From the NCBI GenBank assembly GCA_022797115.1, contig JAAWKB010000012.1:1-38092 (forward strand): 38,092 nt of DNA, in the 5' to 3' direction. The translations under genes and the position numbers were made by a program. The notes under the pieces were generated by a model. It was given only the letters and a program-made list of their open reading frames with translations. It was not told where the DNA came from and searched no databases. The stretch is from Oscillospiraceae bacterium (lineage in GTDB: Bacteria; Bacillota; Clostridia; Oscillospirales; Oscillospiraceae). Below are positions 16,534 to 24,594 of the stretch, piece by piece (positions within the stretch are counted from its first letter, which is position 1; the number at the start of each line of letters is the position of its first letter).

Positions 16534-17562
16534 ATGATCGATACAGACATCAGGACACTGGCGAACAGCATCTATTCCATTGGCCCGGCCTATGCCGGCG
16601 GCGCTATGAAGGAGCAGCTGGAAACCCTCTCCCGGGAGGAGTTCGTCGAACAGCTGGTGCAGGCCAACCAGCAGCGCTGGGACAGCGGCGAGGCCCAGCA
16701 GGACCGGCTTTATGCGGGAAGTGAACAGCGCAAAACCCCTTCCCGCGCAGAGCTCGCGGCACTGGCCAACAAGTACGACCCCCACAACATGGACGACAGC
16801 GACTACGACGATTTCCTGGATGACTTGGCGGAGATCGGAGCCATCTCCCAGTGGGAGAAGCGGCAGCTGGGCTACAACAATATGATAGTCATGGGGTATT
16901 ATGGTGCGGACGGGAAATATGTCTCCTGTGAGCCCCTTGCCTATGTGTCGGAGGCCCTTCCCGATGGAGGCCAGCGGTTGTTCCACCGGACAGAGGCGAA
17001 CGGCGATATCCTGCGCTGGGTCACTGACAGGCTCCAGTGGACCTCCGGTGGAAGCCAGGAGGAGCGTGTAGCCCATCAAAAGATGCAGGAGATGTTCCAA
17101 GCCCTCTCGGAAACCCTTGAACGGATGGAGGGTGCGCGCCCGGACAGGGCTGGCGCAGAGGTGAGCAAGTCCGAGCTGCGCCGCCAGCTGGCAGATCCGG
17201 ACAGCGACTTCTATTCCGCAATGCGGCTGAAGCTCCAACAGAGCATGGAGGAGCGGGAAGAGCAGGAGCGGGAACAGGCTATCATTGACGCGCTGGGGAA
17301 AATCCTGGACGTCATGAGCGGCGGGGAGGACGCAAAGCGGTCCGATGTGCCGCGCTCTACAGCGGAGATTGCCCAGCGGATCAGCGAGTATGAGCCGGAC
17401 AGCCCGGAGCGGGTTCAGCTCGAGCAGCTTCTGCGGCGTTTGGCCAGCTTGGGACTTTATGTCGATCTGGCTGGTTTGGACAATGTGGAGGACAGCGAGA
17501 GCACCTTCGAGACTCTGACAAAGCTTTTAATGAAACAGGAAACGAACAGCACACCCCAATAA
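16534..17562 (+). CDS. Unrecognised protein between fliJ and fliK
   Basis: I do not recognise this 342-residue protein. It has no signal peptide and no membrane segment, and a single visible cysteine (in YVSCEP). An acidic block at about 80-114 (KYDPHNMDDSDYDDFLDDLAE followed by a Lys/Arg-rich helix ending at LGY) looks like a small helical module. Two charged coiled-coil-like helices lie near 172-200 and 230-262. The N-terminus (TDIRTLANSIYSIGPAYAGG) could be an export or docking segment. Codon use matches the neighbours, so it is not an obvious recent insert. In other Firmicutes this slot, just before fliK, usually holds a ylxF/MotE-like gene, which this does not resemble. The ribosome site is AAAGGAG. 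A lineage-specific flagellar role is inference. Confidence 0.85.
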   Translation: MIDTDIRTLANSIYSIGPAYAGGAMKEQLETLSREEFVEQLVQANQQRWDSGEAQQDRLYAGSEQRKTPSRAELAALANKYDPHNMDDSDYDDFLDDLAEIGAISQWEKRQLGYNNMIVMGYYGADGKYVSCEPLAYVSEALPDGGQRLFHRTEANGDILRWVTDRLQWTSGGSQEERVAHQKMQEMFQALSETLERMEGARPDRAGAEVSKSELRRQLADPDSDFYSAMRLKLQQSMEEREEQEREQAIIDALGKILDVMSGGEDAKRSDVPRSTAEIAQRISEYEPDSPERVQLEQLLRRLASLGLYVDLAGLDNVEDSESTFETLTKLLMKQETNSTPQ

Positions 17563-17580
17563 AGTGAGGTGAATGGAACC

Positions 17581-18768
17581 ATGAATATTACGGAGAACAT
17601 GCTGCTCCAGCAGATGAAGCAGATGGCGGCCAATATGACCCTGCCCCAATCCGGCGGGAAGAAGGATAAGGCCGGCAGTAGCAGCTTTCAGGATCTGATG
17701 GGGCAGACGCAGAACACGCAGGGCAGCAAGAATACCAAGGAAACTGCCGATAAGCCCAAGCAGGAGCAGAAGGACCAGTCCGTTCAGGATGAGGCCCCTG
17801 TCCAGAAGGGCGAGAAGGAGGAGCTCCGTCCCGAGGACGTGGTGGCGAACCCCAACGCGGCAATTCTCCTGTTCCGTCCCGAGGTGGAGGAGCTGCCGGC
17901 AGAGGAAGTAGTAGCGGTTGCGGCCCCCATTGAGGCCATCCCCGAGGAGGCCGTGGAGGAGACTGCTATGGCCACGGACGGCCAGCTGCCCACGCTGGAT
18001 ACTACGGTGGAGACCGCTGTCCAGACGGATACGGCCCCCAAAGGCGAGGAACAGCCCCAGGAGGAGATCACGTTCCAGCAGGCCGTGGATAAGGCGCCCG
18101 TACAGACGGCGGAGGCCAAGCCCGTAGAGGCAGAGGTCAAGCCGGAAGAAGCCCCGGAGCGCGTGGAGGCGGAGGCCGTCGAGGTCCGCCACAGCGAGGC
18201 GCCCCAGGATGTGGAGGGTGAGGTCCAGGAGAAAGCCCCCGAGGAAATCCCCGACGAGGCGGTTGCCCAGGAGCCTGTGTTCCAAGAGGTGGAGACAGCC
18301 CCTGTCAAGGTGGGCGAGACCTATGAGCCGGTAGACACCCAGGAGCCCGATATGGAGGCAAAGCTGGCGGATACCATCCGCACGGCAGTCCAGTCCGGTG
18401 CGGAGAAGGTGGAAATCCGCCTGATGCCGGAGAACTTGGGCAGGCTGACCATCGAGATGACCCGGGACAGCAGCGGCGCATTGCAGGTTGTCCTGCACGC
18501 ATCCAACAGCCGGGCGGCAGGGGTGCTCAACGAGCATCTGGACGGCCTGCGCACAGCATTGCAGAACTACGGCCAGCAGGAGGTCCGCGTGGAGGTCCAG
18601 CGCGGCGAGGAAAGCCAGCGCCAGCAGGCATTCCAGAACGCTGACCCCGATGGGCGCGGCCAGCGCCATCAACAGCAGCAGCGTCAGGAGGAGCAGCACC
18701 AGGAGCACAGCGAGGACTTCCTTCAGAAGCTGCGCTTAGGTCTGTTCGGCACAGAAGAAGGCATCTAA
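17581..18768 (+). CDS. fliK: Flagellar hook-length control protein FliK
   Basis: FliK is the secreted molecular ruler that stops hook growth by acting on FlhB. The 395-residue product has a helical N-terminus and a long Glu/Pro/Ala/Val-rich spacer (about 55-260), the expected ruler region. The conserved C-terminal Flg_hook domain (about 265-345) contains EKVEIRLMPENLGRLTIEM and VVLHASNSRAAGVLNEHLDGLR. A Gln/His-rich stretch follows. The start is set at 17581 behind GAGGTGA; a GTG four codons earlier would fall inside that site. It is followed by flgD and the hook gene. Confidence 0.9.
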   Translation: MNITENMLLQQMKQMAANMTLPQSGGKKDKAGSSSFQDLMGQTQNTQGSKNTKETADKPKQEQKDQSVQDEAPVQKGEKEELRPEDVVANPNAAILLFRPEVEELPAEEVVAVAAPIEAIPEEAVEETAMATDGQLPTLDTTVETAVQTDTAPKGEEQPQEEITFQQAVDKAPVQTAEAKPVEAEVKPEEAPERVEAEAVEVRHSEAPQDVEGEVQEKAPEEIPDEAVAQEPVFQEVETAPVKVGETYEPVDTQEPDMEAKLADTIRTAVQSGAEKVEIRLMPENLGRLTIEMTRDSSGALQVVLHASNSRAAGVLNEHLDGLRTALQNYGQQEVRVEVQRGEESQRQQAFQNADPDGRGQRHQQQQRQEEQHQEHSEDFLQKLRLGLFGTEEGI

Positions 18769-18790
18769 TGCAGGAAAGGAGTGAGCGGCA

Positions 18791-19492
18791 TTGAGCGAGT
18801 GGAGTTCCGCTTTTGACATCGCAAACCGCACAAACTACTACAACAGCAGCAAGGCGGTCGACGAGACCTACCAAACCTACCCCAATTACAAGCCTGAGAC
18901 GGAGAAGGTGAAGGACAACTCGACCCTGACCTTTGAGGATATGCTGCTGCTGATGGTCACCCAGCTGCAAAACCAGACCATCGACAACCAGACTGACACC
19001 AGCGAGATGATGAACCAGCTGATGCAGATGACCGTCATGCAGGCCCTGACCGATGTGAGCACCCAGGTCGAGGAGCTGACGCTGGCAAACGTGATGGCCT
19101 ATTCCGCCTCCCTGGTGGGGAAGGAAGTGACTGTCGGCGTACTGGACGAGAATGGCGATATTCAGGAGATCGTCGGCACCGTCACCGCTACCGGCACTTA
19201 CGACGGACAGCAGGTCATCTTCATGGGCGACAAGAGCTATACCCTCAACAGCATCATGGCCGTGGGCCGCCTGCCTGAAAAGGTGGAAGGCGGGGATGAC
19301 GAGAAGGACCCTGACAACAACGTGGAGGGCGGCGAGGACGTGCCCGAGGCCGGCGGCAAGCCCGAGGGGGAGACGCCTCCTGTGGAAGGTTCCGGAGATG
19401 CGGAGCAGACGCCGGAGCCCCCGGAAAACAACAACGGTGAAGGCGGAACGGACTCTGCCGGAAGCGAAAACGGCAGTGTAGCGGGGATCTGA
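18791..19492 (+). CDS. flgD: Hook assembly scaffold protein FlgD
   Basis: FlgD caps the growing hook and is removed when FlgK arrives. The 233-residue protein has the family N-terminal core LTFEDMLLLMVTQLQNQTID with QTDTSEMMNQLMQMTVMQAL. A short beta domain follows (about 95-160). The last 70 residues are an acidic Gly/Pro/Glu/Asn-rich tail, apparently disordered, which is an unusual addition. The start is TTG at 18791, with AAGGAG 9 nt upstream. It lies between fliK and the conserved flagellar-operon gene, the usual Firmicutes position. Confidence 0.9.
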   Translation: MSEWSSAFDIANRTNYYNSSKAVDETYQTYPNYKPETEKVKDNSTLTFEDMLLLMVTQLQNQTIDNQTDTSEMMNQLMQMTVMQALTDVSTQVEELTLANVMAYSASLVGKEVTVGVLDENGDIQEIVGTVTATGTYDGQQVIFMGDKSYTLNSIMAVGRLPEKVEGGDDEKDPDNNVEGGEDVPEAGGKPEGETPPVEGSGDAEQTPEPPENNNGEGGTDSAGSENGSVAGI

Positions 19493-19532
19493 CCCAACTC
19501 CCTGCATCCAGCCGGGAAGGATGGACGACATC

Positions 19533-19940
19533 ATGATCGAAAGAATCTCTCCCATACAGCCTGTACAAAAGGCAAACCAGGTGGAGCAGATCCAGCCGGT
19601 CAGCCGCAGGGAGGCGGGAAGCCGGTTTACAGCAATGCTCCAGCGGGAGCTTGGCAAGGCAGCGGCCCCAGCAGAAGAGAGCTTTTCCATCGCGTTCTCA
19701 AAACACGCCATGACGCGGGCAGAGGAGCGGGGCATTGAGGTGACGCCGGCGCTGATCGGCCAGCTGACCGACTCTGTGGAGCGGGCCCAGGCCAAGGGCG
19801 CAACCAATATCCTGGCCTTTGACGCTACCCGTGCGTTTATCATCAACGTCCCCCATGGGAGGGTGATCACCACCATGTCCCAGGAGGAGATGCAGGAGAA
19901 TATTTTCACCAACATTGACGGCGCCGTGCTTCTGAAATAG
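19533..19940 (+). CDS. Flagellar operon protein of the TIGR02530 type
   Basis: This 135-residue product matches the small conserved 'flagellar operon protein' found just before flgE in Bacillus and Clostridia. The motif set is FSKHAMTRAEERGIEVTPAL, then VERAQAKGATNILAFDATRAFIINV and the ending FTNIDGAVLL. The N-terminal 50 residues are variable. The function is unknown; it is probably a cytoplasmic or exported hook-assembly accessory. The start is uncertain: ATG 19533 is 11 nt after GAAGGA, while ATG 19521 sits against the same site. Confidence 0.82.
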   Translation: MIERISPIQPVQKANQVEQIQPVSRREAGSRFTAMLQRELGKAAAPAEESFSIAFSKHAMTRAEERGIEVTPALIGQLTDSVERAQAKGATNILAFDATRAFIINVPHGRVITTMSQEEMQENIFTNIDGAVLLK

Positions 19941-19970
19941 AAAGGGCAGGACCTCTACAGGATGCTTTGC

Positions 19971-19993
19971 CCCTCCGCCCGATTGGCGGGGGG
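19971..19993 (+). repeat. GC-rich hairpin upstream of flgE
   Basis: CCCTCCGCC (19971-19979) pairs with GGCGGGGGG (19985-19993), nine pairs with one G-U, around a 5-nt loop. There is no T-run. It lies 37 nt ahead of the flgE start and may protect or separate the hook message. Confidence 0.5.
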
Positions 19994-20030
19994 ACGGCGG
20001 CGCCAGAGGAAAAAAAGGAGTAATGATTAC

Positions 20031-21371
20031 ATGACCGGAGCAATGTATGCCGCCATTGGCGGCCTCAAGACCCACATGGCAAACCTGAACGTAATCGGCA
20101 ACAACATTGCAAACGTGAACACCGCCGGCTACAAGGCCCAGCGGATGACTTTCCAGGAGTCGATCTATGCCTCCAGCAAGTCCGGCAGCGACGGCGGCGT
20201 CACCACCGGCGGCAACAACCCCTCCCAGATCGGCTACGGTTCCTCCATCGGGTCCATTGACCTGAACATGACCCCCGGAACCTACAACCCCACCGGCTTC
20301 GGCCTGGACTGCATGATTGGCGGCGAGGGCTTCTTCCTGGTGGGCGACAAGAACCTGAACATCAACAGCGCGGAGGATCTGAGCAAGCCCCTGCTCACCC
20401 GCGTGGGCAACTTCTGGAAGGACCCTGAAGGATATATCTGCGACCGCAACGGCAACGTGCTCTATGGTTACGCTACGGTATACAACCCGGATTATGACCC
20501 CACCTTGACCGACGAGCAGATCGAAGAGGCGAAGCAGCAGGGCAAGAACGTCGGCCCGACCATGATCAGCACCCAGCTGGTGCCCCTGCGCCTGCCCCTG
20601 GCGGCGGATGTCCCCACCGATGCGAACGGCGGCAAAGATGGCGATACCTACAACTGGACTGTGGGAGACCCGGTCTACGGGATGCTCAGCACGGCTACCG
20701 GTGCAAATGACGCCAGAGTGAATGTCTCCCTGGCGGAGAATCTTAAAGATTATGTTGATGACACGGGTAAATTCGATCCGACAAAGTTCAATGCGGATGG
20801 CGGTATCGGCCGGCCGATTGAAACGTCAGAGCCGGGAGCGGACGGCACGAATACGGTAACATACGGAAATATACCGGATGCAGTGATCAAGAAGATCCCC
20901 ATCCCCAACACCAACGACAAGGTCATCAGCGTCAAGAACCTGTCCATCAACAAGCAGGGCGCCATCACCTGTACCTGCGACAACGGCCAGAGCGTGGTAG
21001 TCGGCTACGCAGCCATTGCCAACGTGGCCTCCCCCGACGGCGTGACCCACGTCGACGGGCCCTATTACAAGGCCATGGAGGGCGCGGGCGATATCAGCGT
21101 CAGCGGCGTAGGCGGCGTTCTGGAGAACAAGTTCCTGAACAACCAGACGGTTGTTGGGGAGGGCGAGGATACCCGCTCCCCCGCCACTGCCGATGCCATC
21201 GGCCTGGGCAGCGGCATTGAGATCAAGAATGGCGGCCTGGAGATGTCCGGCGCGGACGTGGCAACAGAGTTCTCCAACATGATCCTGACCCAGCGCGGCT
21301 ATCAGGCCAACACCCGCATCGTCACAGTCACCGACTCCATGCTCGAAGAGCTGGTTAATATGAAGCGGTAA
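20031..21371 (+). CDS. flgE: Flagellar hook protein FlgE
   Basis: FlgE polymerises into the hook. The 446-residue product has the N-terminal hook/rod signature (MYAAIGGLKTHMANLNVIGN then NIANVNTAGYKAQ). A GEGFFLVGD element lies near 100, and the C-terminal helix reads MSGADVATEFSNMILTQRGY followed by QANTRIVTVTDSMLEELV. The start at 20031 follows AAAGGAG; the frame is open upstream but without a suitable site. A patch at about 20700-20890 is more AT-rich with different codon choice, and a segment at 20483-20507 closely matches one in flgK. Both fall in the exposed domains. Confidence 0.95.
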   Translation: MTGAMYAAIGGLKTHMANLNVIGNNIANVNTAGYKAQRMTFQESIYASSKSGSDGGVTTGGNNPSQIGYGSSIGSIDLNMTPGTYNPTGFGLDCMIGGEGFFLVGDKNLNINSAEDLSKPLLTRVGNFWKDPEGYICDRNGNVLYGYATVYNPDYDPTLTDEQIEEAKQQGKNVGPTMISTQLVPLRLPLAADVPTDANGGKDGDTYNWTVGDPVYGMLSTATGANDARVNVSLAENLKDYVDDTGKFDPTKFNADGGIGRPIETSEPGADGTNTVTYGNIPDAVIKKIPIPNTNDKVISVKNLSINKQGAITCTCDNGQSVVVGYAAIANVASPDGVTHVDGPYYKAMEGAGDISVSGVGGVLENKFLNNQTVVGEGEDTRSPATADAIGLGSGIEIKNGGLEMSGADVATEFSNMILTQRGYQANTRIVTVTDSMLEELVNMKR

Positions 21372-21416
21372 GGCTAAGCCTGCCGGCAGTCCCTACTAAC
21401 TATTGATGCCCCAAAG

Positions 21417-21444
21417 CCCCCGGCCGCAAGGCAGCGGCCGGGGG
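21417..21444 (+). repeat. Perfect GC-rich hairpin upstream of flbD
   Basis: CCCCCGGCCGC (21417-21427) pairs perfectly with GCGGCCGGGGG (21434-21444), 11 bp with a 6-nt loop. It lies in the 93-nt gap between flgE and flbD. No T-run follows. A likely role is 3'-end protection of flgE mRNA or partial attenuation, which is inference. Confidence 0.6.
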
Positions 21445-21464
21445 AGAGATGAAAGGAGAGTGCC

Positions 21465-21680
21465 ATGATTGTCCTGACCAAGAGAAACAACGAGCGGTTC
21501 CTGCTCAATCATAACCAGATTGAGAGCATTGAGATGATCCCCGAATCGAAGATTGTGATGATGAACCGGGACTACTTCATCGTGAAAGAGGAGCCAGATG
21601 TCATCATCAAAAAAATTCAGGAGTACAACGCAAAGGTACAGGACGTCCACCGTGCGATTACGGTCTGGGACAAGCGCTGA
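21465..21680 (+). CDS. flbD: Flagellar protein FlbD (SwrD/YlzI)
   Basis: This is a 71-residue FlbD/SwrD-family protein. The family pattern is clear: MIVLTKRNNERFLLNHNQIE followed by SIEMIPESKIVMMNRDYFIV, then a short helix ending in IKKIQEYNAKV. In Bacillus subtilis SwrD is needed for full motor power for swarming, through the stator. Here it lies directly before motA-motB, which fits such a link. The ribosome site AAAGGAGA precedes the ATG. Confidence 0.9.
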   Translation: MIVLTKRNNERFLLNHNQIESIEMIPESKIVMMNRDYFIVKEEPDVIIKKIQEYNAKVQDVHRAITVWDKR

Positions 21681-21694
21681 CGCTCTGTGAAGAG

Positions 21695-21780
21695 GGGGAC
21701 GCATTTGAGGGATGCTGAGGCGGCGGGGAGCGGGTCCCGCGCGGCCCATCCCCGACCTCAACATCGGTCGAATGCGCCCC
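21695..21780 (+). promoter_or_regulatory. Long segmented hairpin before motA
   Basis: An 86-nt imperfect hairpin is built of consecutive paired blocks: GGGG/CCCC (21695-21698 with 21777-21780), CGCATT/AATGCG (21700-21705 with 21771-21776), GATG/CATC (21711-21714 with 21762-21765), TGAGG/CCTCA (21716-21720 with 21756-21760) and CGGGGA/TCCCCG (21724-21729 with 21749-21754), with a small apical stem. Its last strand is shared with the next element. Confidence 0.6.
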
Positions 21781-21822
21781 GTATAAATTGGAAAACAACT
21801 CCCGCTGCGGGAGCAAAACGGG
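21777..21822 (+). promoter_or_regulatory. Leader element, copy A, in front of motA
   Basis: The element reads CCCCG, TATAAAT, TGGAAAACA, then a hairpin CTCCCG/CGGGAG (21799-21804 with 21808-21813). CCCGT (21778-21782) can also pair with ACGGG (21818-21822), whose 3' end lies 8 nt before the motA ATG. A second copy of the conserved part stands before flhA (29537-29577). Confidence 0.5.
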
Positions 21823-21830
21823 TGTGAAGT

Positions 21831-22646
21831 ATGAATATTCTGTATATCATCGGTGTAGCAGTCGCTTTCTTGGTCATGGTCGTTGGTATGATGCAGGGCA
21901 GCGCCAGCGGCGCGTTCCTGGACCCGACACAGCTGAAAAACTTCATAGACGGCGCGAGTATTTTTATCACCATCGGCTGTACCTTTGCGGTCATGGTGGC
22001 ATCCTTCCCTGGCGGCGCTTTGAAGGATATCCCCAAGCATTTCAAGGTACTTATGAACACCAAGGGCAACGACCCCCTTGCAATTATTGACGAGCTGGTC
22101 GAGCTGGCTCAGGTGGCGAGAAAGAACGGCCTGCTGGCCCTGGAGGAAAAGGGCAACGCCCAGACAAACCCGTTCTTTAAGCAGTGTATCATGCTGATCG
22201 TGGACAATAACGACGCCGACCAGGTCCGCGAAATTATGATGAACGATATCGAGCAGTCCTCCGCCCGCCATGAGGCCGGCGCGGGGATGTACGACAAGGG
22301 CAGCTCCGTGGCCCCGGCCTTCGGCATGGTCGGTACGCTAGTGGGCCTGATTAACATGCTCAAGGGCATGGATATGGATTCCGGCGGCGCGGGAAACATC
22401 GGTGCGGCCATGGGTACCGCCCTGATTACCACCCTGTACGGCTGCGTACTGGCCCATATGATCTTCGGGCCCATTGCTTCGCAGCTGCGCGAGCGCGACG
22501 AGGAGGAGGTCCTCTGTAAGCTTATCATTGTGGAGGGCATTATGTCCATCCAGGCGGGCGCAAACCCCAAGTTCCTGCGGGAGAAGCTGCTGACCTTCGT
22601 CTCCCAGCGCCAGCGCGACGACGGCGGCAAGGCCAAGAAGGAGTAA
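21831..22646 (+). CDS. motA: Stator protein MotA
   Basis: MotA forms the five-fold ring of the proton or sodium stator and pushes on FliG. The 271-residue product has four membrane segments: two near the N-terminus (about 1-22 and 40-60) and two later (about 160-178 and 190-215). It carries the conserved SVAPAFGMVGTLVGLINML with its channel proline, and ALITTLYGCVLAHMIFGP. The large cytoplasmic loop and basic tail are typical. The ATG lacks a strong Shine-Dalgarno site (GGGTGTGAAG precedes it), unlike most neighbours, and lies next to a foldable leader. It is followed by motB. Confidence 0.95.
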   Translation: MNILYIIGVAVAFLVMVVGMMQGSASGAFLDPTQLKNFIDGASIFITIGCTFAVMVASFPGGALKDIPKHFKVLMNTKGNDPLAIIDELVELAQVARKNGLLALEEKGNAQTNPFFKQCIMLIVDNNDADQVREIMMNDIEQSSARHEAGAGMYDKGSSVAPAFGMVGTLVGLINMLKGMDMDSGGAGNIGAAMGTALITTLYGCVLAHMIFGPIASQLRERDEEEVLCKLIIVEGIMSIQAGANPKFLREKLLTFVSQRQRDDGGKAKKE

Positions 22647-22688
22647 GGATTACCGTGCGTGTTCTGAGAAATCGAGAGGAGGCCCATT

Positions 22689-23525
22689 ATGGCGTCTCTT
22701 AAAAAGAAAAAGAGCGGCGGGGGCGGCGCAAACTGGATGGACACCTATGGCGACATGGTTACGCTGCTGCTGTGCTTTTTCGTCCTGCTCTACTCGATCT
22801 CCAGCATCGACGAGCAGAAGTGGATGTGGGTGGTCAAGAGCTTCAACGAAAATGCGGCCTTGAATGACGACGCCCCGGAGGGACCGGAAGGCGAACAGAA
22901 TTTGGGGGGCGGCAACGACATGCCCATGACACAAAACGAGATCAATGAGGTGTTCGATACCCTCTACGAGTATATCGCTGAGTACGCCGCGCAGCAGGAC
23001 AGCGCGTCCATCACTGTCAGCGAGGGCGACGGGATGGTGTTCATCTCCTTCAGCGACTCCCTCTTTTTTGACGGCGACCGATACGCCCTGCGCAAGGAAG
23101 GGCAGGCAGCTTTGGACGCCATCCTGCCTGCCTTGGAGCAGGCGGCCCCTTATATCAATGAGATCCGGGTCCTCGGCCATACGGCCACGGCCCTCTCAAA
23201 TACCTATAACGCCCGGAAGGACCGCACCCTAGCCAGCAACCGCGCAAACGAAGTGCTGGTGTACCTGCTGGAGCACAGCGATGTGCTGGACCCGGCCCGG
23301 CTGATCAGCTTGGGCTACGGCCAGTGGCGGCCGGTGGCGCCTAACGATGTGGAGAGCGAGCGGGCCAAGAACCGGCGCGTAGAGCTGATTATCACAGGCG
23401 AGGATTTGGAAGACGCGCTCTCTGACAGCGTAGCGCAGTATTATACTGAGACCGGCCAGAGCCAGCCGGGCGCGGAAGGGGAGCTTCCCGCCGATGCCCC
23501 CCTCCCGGCTGTAACCCAGCCGTAA
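22689..23525 (+). CDS. motB: Stator protein MotB
   Basis: MotB is the peptidoglycan-anchored half of the stator. The single N-terminal membrane helix follows the family motif TYGDMVTLLLCFFVLLYSIS, with the ion-binding Asp22. A plug/linker region and an OmpA-like domain follow (about 115-240), with GHTATALSNTYNARKDRTLA, LISLGYGQWRPVAPN and RAKNRRVELIITG. The tail is Pro/Ala-rich. It has a GAGGAGG site. The next gene is fliM; no fliL lies between them. Confidence 0.95.
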   Translation: MASLKKKKSGGGGANWMDTYGDMVTLLLCFFVLLYSISSIDEQKWMWVVKSFNENAALNDDAPEGPEGEQNLGGGNDMPMTQNEINEVFDTLYEYIAEYAAQQDSASITVSEGDGMVFISFSDSLFFDGDRYALRKEGQAALDAILPALEQAAPYINEIRVLGHTATALSNTYNARKDRTLASNRANEVLVYLLEHSDVLDPARLISLGYGQWRPVAPNDVESERAKNRRVELIITGEDLEDALSDSVAQYYTETGQSQPGAEGELPADAPLPAVTQP

Positions 23526-23587
23526 GCGCGGCGGCGCGGCGATACGATGACCGTGTATGAATCCATTACCCGGAATGAGGAGACAAT

Positions 23588-24580
23588 ATGGCAGAAGTCT
23601 TATCACAAAGTCAAATTGACGCGCTGCTGGCGGCGGCCCAAAGCGGGGCAATGGATCTCGACGCTCCGGCAGAGGAATCTTCGGAAAAGAAATACCGGAA
23701 GTACGACTTCTATAGCCCGCGCAAGTTCACGAAGGACCGGCTCAAGATGCTCAACAGCATTTTTGAGAACTATTCCCGCGTCATCAATTCCCGTATCAAC
23801 GCAATGCTCCACTCCACCTGTGAGATCGCGGTGGAGAGCGTGGAGGAGCAGCGCTACAACGAATTCTCCAACGCGCTGCGGGACAGCGATGTGCTGGCCC
23901 TGGTGAAGATCGATCAGGAGGCGCTCCAGGAGGAAACGCCGATTCTGGTGCATATGGACACCACCGTCCTGCTGACTATGATGGACCGCCTGATGGGCGG
24001 CGAAGGGGAGCCGGACGACAGCTTGGAGTCGGAGTACAACCTGACGGATGTAGAGCTGAAGATGTATGCAGACTTGATGTCGGATTTGATGGAGGTTCTC
24101 GGCCAAAGCTGGGAAAACTATATGAGTATCGACTTCGAGTACGTGCGCACAGAGGTCAACCCCACCATGGTCCAGCTCATCGGCTTTGATGAGACCGTGG
24201 TGATCGTGGGAATCCAGATCAATTTCCCCAACAACAGCAGCGGCCGCATGAGCATCTGCCTGCCCGGCGTGATGCTGGCCAATATTTTTGCAGAGATCGG
24301 CAAGAACAACACCCGACGCACCAGCGGGGAGGATAAGTCGGAGGAAATTTTCGACTCCCTGCGCGACACAGATTTGGAAATCATAGCGGAGCTGGGACGG
24401 ACGCATCTGCTGCTCAGCGACATCTACCATCTGAACGTGGGAGACGTGGTGAATATCAAGCAGCCCAAGGATACGCCCATTTTCCTGAATATCGGAGGCC
24501 GCCGCTGGTTTGACGGCCGTATGGGGGTCTACAACAAGCAGAAGGCCGTGAAAATCGGTGAGACATACATTAAGGCTTAA
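23588..24580 (+). CDS. fliM: Flagellar motor switch protein FliM
   Basis: FliM is the C-ring protein that binds CheY-P and relays the switch to FliG. The 330-residue product begins with the CheY-P-binding peptide LSQSQIDALL (5-14). It then has the CheC-like middle domain, with the MGGEGEP motif near 137-143 that contacts FliG, and a C-terminal SpoA domain from about 250. It ends the stator-switch block and is followed by fliY after a short gap with an AAAGGAG site. Confidence 0.96.
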   Translation: MAEVLSQSQIDALLAAAQSGAMDLDAPAEESSEKKYRKYDFYSPRKFTKDRLKMLNSIFENYSRVINSRINAMLHSTCEIAVESVEEQRYNEFSNALRDSDVLALVKIDQEALQEETPILVHMDTTVLLTMMDRLMGGEGEPDDSLESEYNLTDVELKMYADLMSDLMEVLGQSWENYMSIDFEYVRTEVNPTMVQLIGFDETVVIVGIQINFPNNSSGRMSICLPGVMLANIFAEIGKNNTRRTSGEDKSEEIFDSLRDTDLEIIAELGRTHLLLSDIYHLNVGDVVNIKQPKDTPIFLNIGGRRWFDGRMGVYNKQKAVKIGETYIKA

Positions 24581-24594
24581 AGGAGCGGAACCGG

